Shown: positions 62,079-64,000 of the stretch, piece by piece | How positions within the stretch are numbered: position 1 is the first letter of the stretch | Layout: each line of letters begins with the position of its first letter | From: Endozoicomonas euniceicola | Lineage (GTDB): Bacteria; Pseudomonadota; Gammaproteobacteria; Pseudomonadales; Endozoicomonadaceae | Direction: 5' to 3' | NCBI RefSeq assembly: GCF_025562755.1 | Contig: NZ_CP103300.1 | Span: forward strand, 5,334,501 to 5,398,500 | Length of the DNA stretch: 64,000 bases | Made by a program: the position numbers and the translations under genes | The notes under the pieces: generated by a model | Seen by the model: the letters and a program-made list of their open reading frames with translations, nothing else | What the model was told of the DNA's origin: nothing | Database searches by the model: none

Positions 62079-62426
62079 ATGAAAAGTGATACATGCTTCA
62101 GCAAAACCACTGGGCAGCCACTGTCTGTCTATGACAATGAATACGATGCCATCTCTGCTGCGGAACACTCAGAGCTGTTTTATGACAAGGAGATGTTTCC
62201 CTATTTTTGTGATGTGTGTTCAAACTGGCACCTGACACCGAAAAGCAGGTATACCCCAAGCTCTGAATGCCCTGTCTGTGTCGGCTCCGATGGCCGACCT
62301 AAACAGTCTTATCGTAACGAAAAGGAAGCGCGCCTCCGGGCAGAGATTCTTTGTGATGAGCAGGGTCTTCAGTTGAGCGTATACGAATGTGAGATGGGGT
62401 ATGGATGGCATTTGACCAAAAGGTGA
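62079..62426 (+). CDS. Two-repeat Cys/His small protein of unknown function
   Basis: The 115-residue protein consists of two similar halves. Each half has a pattern like TGQPLSVYDNEYDAISAA...WHLTPK (first) and DGRPKQSYRNEKEARLRA...WHLTKR (second), with CDVC and CPVC pairs that may bind zinc. The function is unknown. It is divergent from pglX and convergent with rmuC. Confidence 0.6.
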   Translation: MKSDTCFSKTTGQPLSVYDNEYDAISAAEHSELFYDKEMFPYFCDVCSNWHLTPKSRYTPSSECPVCVGSDGRPKQSYRNEKEARLRAEILCDEQGLQLSVYECEMGYGWHLTKR

Positions 62427-62475
62427 GAGGGGAGCCTGAGCTTTTCTATCATTTGCAAATACAGCTATTAACATA

Positions 62476-62508
62476 ATGCCCACTTGCAGACAGGGTGAAA
62501 GTGGGCAT
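62476..62508. terminator. Hairpin between convergent genes
   Basis: A perfect 10-bp stem, ATGCCCACTT with AAGTGGGCAT, closes a 13-nt loop between the stop codons at 62426 (plus) and 62519 (minus). It is a candidate terminator for both genes. Confidence 0.55.
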
Positions 62509-62518
62509 AGTTGTGAGA

Positions 62519-64000
62519 TTAGTTCAGACCACTCTGAACCGGCTGCTGGTCCAGTTCAAGATTAGCCCGTTCCACCATTTCTGCCGGCAGCTCTTTGGTT
62601 ACCGACACACCCAGGTCTTTAAATTCGGCAGCCTGCTTAATCAGGTTGCCTCTGCCAGAATTCAGTTGCCCAAGAGCCGTCGTGTAGGTGCTTTTCGCTT
62701 TATCAAGCTGCTTCCCCACTTCCTGCATGCTGACCAGGAATGTTCTAAGTTTGTTGTAGAATTTTTCGGCTCGCTTTGCCAACTCGGCAGTGTGTTTGTT
62801 CTGGTCCTCAAAACGCCACAACTGACGGACAATGTTCAGGCTGGTTAATAGCGTGGTCGGTGTTGCTACGAGTACATTTTGCTCGATAGCTCGCTGGTAA
62901 AGGGACTCATCATATTTCAGAGCCTCAACATAGGCAGACTCTATTGGAATAAACATAACAACGATTTCCGGAGAGTTCAGTCCCGGTAAACTGAAGTAGT
63001 TGCGATCTGCCAACTCATTGATACGTGCGCTTACCGCCTCGCTATGCTCTTTGAGTGCCTGGTTGCGAGCCAGCTCATCATCTGCATTAACATAGCGGGT
63101 GTAAGCTGCCAGTGAGGTTTTGGCATCAATCACCATATGCTTATCCTGAGGAAGATAGACAATTGCGTCTGGTCGCTGACGTCCATCTTCTGTGGTAAAG
63201 CTGACTTCCCGTTTATAGTCTTTGCCAAGCCTCAGGCCGGAACCATCAAGCACATTCTCCAGCATCAACTCTCCCCAGTTACCCTGAACTTTTTTCTGCC
63301 CCTGAAGTGCTGTGGTCAGTCTTTTTGCCTGGTCGGTAATATCCTTGTTCAGGTCTTGCAGATTTTTCAGCTCCGTTTTCAGCTGAATACGTTGCTCTGC
63401 TTCTGTTTTATGGCTTTTTTCGACGACTTCCTTGAAGCCTTTCATCTCATTCTGTATCGGGTTCAGCAAGCTGGAAAGACTTTCTTTATTCAGCTCTTTG
63501 AAGTTTTTGCCTTTTTCTTCCAGAACCTTATTGGCCAGACGTTCGAACTCTTTGGTCAGGGTTTCTTTGCTCTGTTCTAACTGCTGGAACTGCTCTTTGA
63601 AGTTTCGTTCCCTTTGCTCAAGGGTTGTGTTCAGTTCGGTATATTCTGCGGTCAGCTTATTATGATTCTGTTGAAGTTCGTTCAAGTCCTTTTTGGTTTC
63701 TTCCCACCATTGCTTGTATCCAGCCGATTGTTTGCTGATTTCTTCTAGCTGTGCCTCAGCTTTTTTCACAGCCTGTTTGCTTTCAGACAGCTGTTTATCT
63801 GTTTGGGTTTTCAGGCCTGTCAGATCACTTAACTCAGTCTGAACTTCATTGATCCGCTGATCTTTTTCCTCCAACCTTTCCTGTTGAGTCTGGCTGTCTT
63901 TGGTTCGTTGCTCCGTCAGTTTTTCTGCCGCCTCTCTGGCGGTTGCAGCAGTCTCCCTGGCTTTTTTTTCATTTTGCAGAAGCTGGTCATATTTACTTTG
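62519..64000 (-). CDS. rmuC: DNA recombination protein RmuC (partial, start outside window)
   Basis: RmuC limits DNA inversions and other rearrangements and has a PD-(D/E)XK-like nuclease fold. The visible 490 or so residues show a long N-terminal coiled coil and then the conserved core VQGNWGELMLENVLDGSGL, DGRQRPDAIVYLP and MVIDAKTSLAAY, and a C-terminal helical part. The frame stays open to the window edge, so the TTG at 63874 is not the real start. RmuC is normally a chromosomal gene, so this may mark the end of the island, but no transposon end was seen before it. Confidence 0.9.
   Translation of the reverse strand, partial: QSKYDQLLQNEKKARETAATAREAAEKLTEQRTKDSQTQQERLEEKDQRINEVQTELSDLTGLKTQTDKQLSESKQAVKKAEAQLEEISKQSAGYKQWWEETKKDLNELQQNHNKLTAEYTELNTTLEQRERNFKEQFQQLEQSKETLTKEFERLANKVLEEKGKNFKELNKESLSSLLNPIQNEMKGFKEVVEKSHKTEAEQRIQLKTELKNLQDLNKDITDQAKRLTTALQGQKKVQGNWGELMLENVLDGSGLRLGKDYKREVSFTTEDGRQRPDAIVYLPQDKHMVIDAKTSLAAYTRYVNADDELARNQALKEHSEAVSARINELADRNYFSLPGLNSPEIVVMFIPIESAYVEALKYDESLYQRAIEQNVLVATPTTLLTSLNIVRQLWRFEDQNKHTAELAKRAEKFYNKLRTFLVSMQEVGKQLDKAKSTYTTALGQLNSGRGNLIKQAAEFKDLGVSVTKELPAEMVERANLELDQQPVQSGLN

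Overview
Host. The window looks like a chromosome segment of a marine, probably host-associated gammaproteobacterium, with Endozoicomonas or a close relative as my best guess. The basis is the conserved gammaproteobacterial set rnm(yciV)-yciO-trpS-scpA-scpB-rluB and yciB-yciI, together with eukaryote-facing genes: two YopT-like cysteine peptidases, a GDA1/CD39 apyrase and expanded secreted beta-propellers. The genus is inference. I saw no rRNA or tRNA.

Layout. (1) 0.1-5.0 kb: rluB, scpB, scpA, trpS and yciO, all on the minus strand. (2) 5.1-18.0 kb: an expansion inserted between yciO and rnm. It holds five near-identical membrane-anchored beta-propeller genes, two YopT-like peptidases, rluF, fragments of rluF and rnm copied along with them, an IS200/IS605 element and a structured element repeated after each propeller. 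(3) 18.0-35.4 kb: rnm, yciB, yciI, an SH3-domain protein, an O-methyltransferase, a DUF4286 protein, two cation symporters, several exported proteins of unknown role, an apyrase, sdaA and gcvP. (4) 35.45-46.5 kb: an A+T-rich Tn7-like transposon core that starts 11 bp after the gcvP stop. It encodes tnsA, tnsB, tnsC and a long TnsD-like tniQ, then cas5c, cas8c and cas7c, a two-spacer CRISPR array and a second, short tniQ. There is no cas3, cas1, cas2, cas4 or cas6. This is a type I-C CRISPR-associated transposon (CAST). (5) 46.5-61.8 kb: a defence island, possibly cargo of the transposon. It contains brxL, pglZ, an unknown gene, two tiny ORFs, a TIR-domain gene broken by an IS1595-family insertion, a Cys-rich exported protein, dprA-like, recQ-PRTase and pglX. 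The BREX genes brxA, brxB and brxC are absent. (6) 62-64 kb: a small two-repeat Cys/His protein and rmuC, which is cut by the window edge.

How it works together (inference from family knowledge). TnsA and TnsB would cut and join the ends, and TnsC would connect them to a target selector. The long TniQ could direct insertion into the chromosomal site behind gcvP, as TnsD does behind glmS. The short TniQ with a nuclease-free Cas5-Cas8-Cas7 Cascade and crRNA could direct RNA-guided insertion. The tnsA-proximal end is visible as three repeats at 35456-35510. I could not find the distal end, so the extent of the cargo is unproven. Type I-C CASTs have been reported from metagenomes. The gcvP junction, the two-tniQ layout and the link between a tniQ and the BREX operon are what most deserve checking here.
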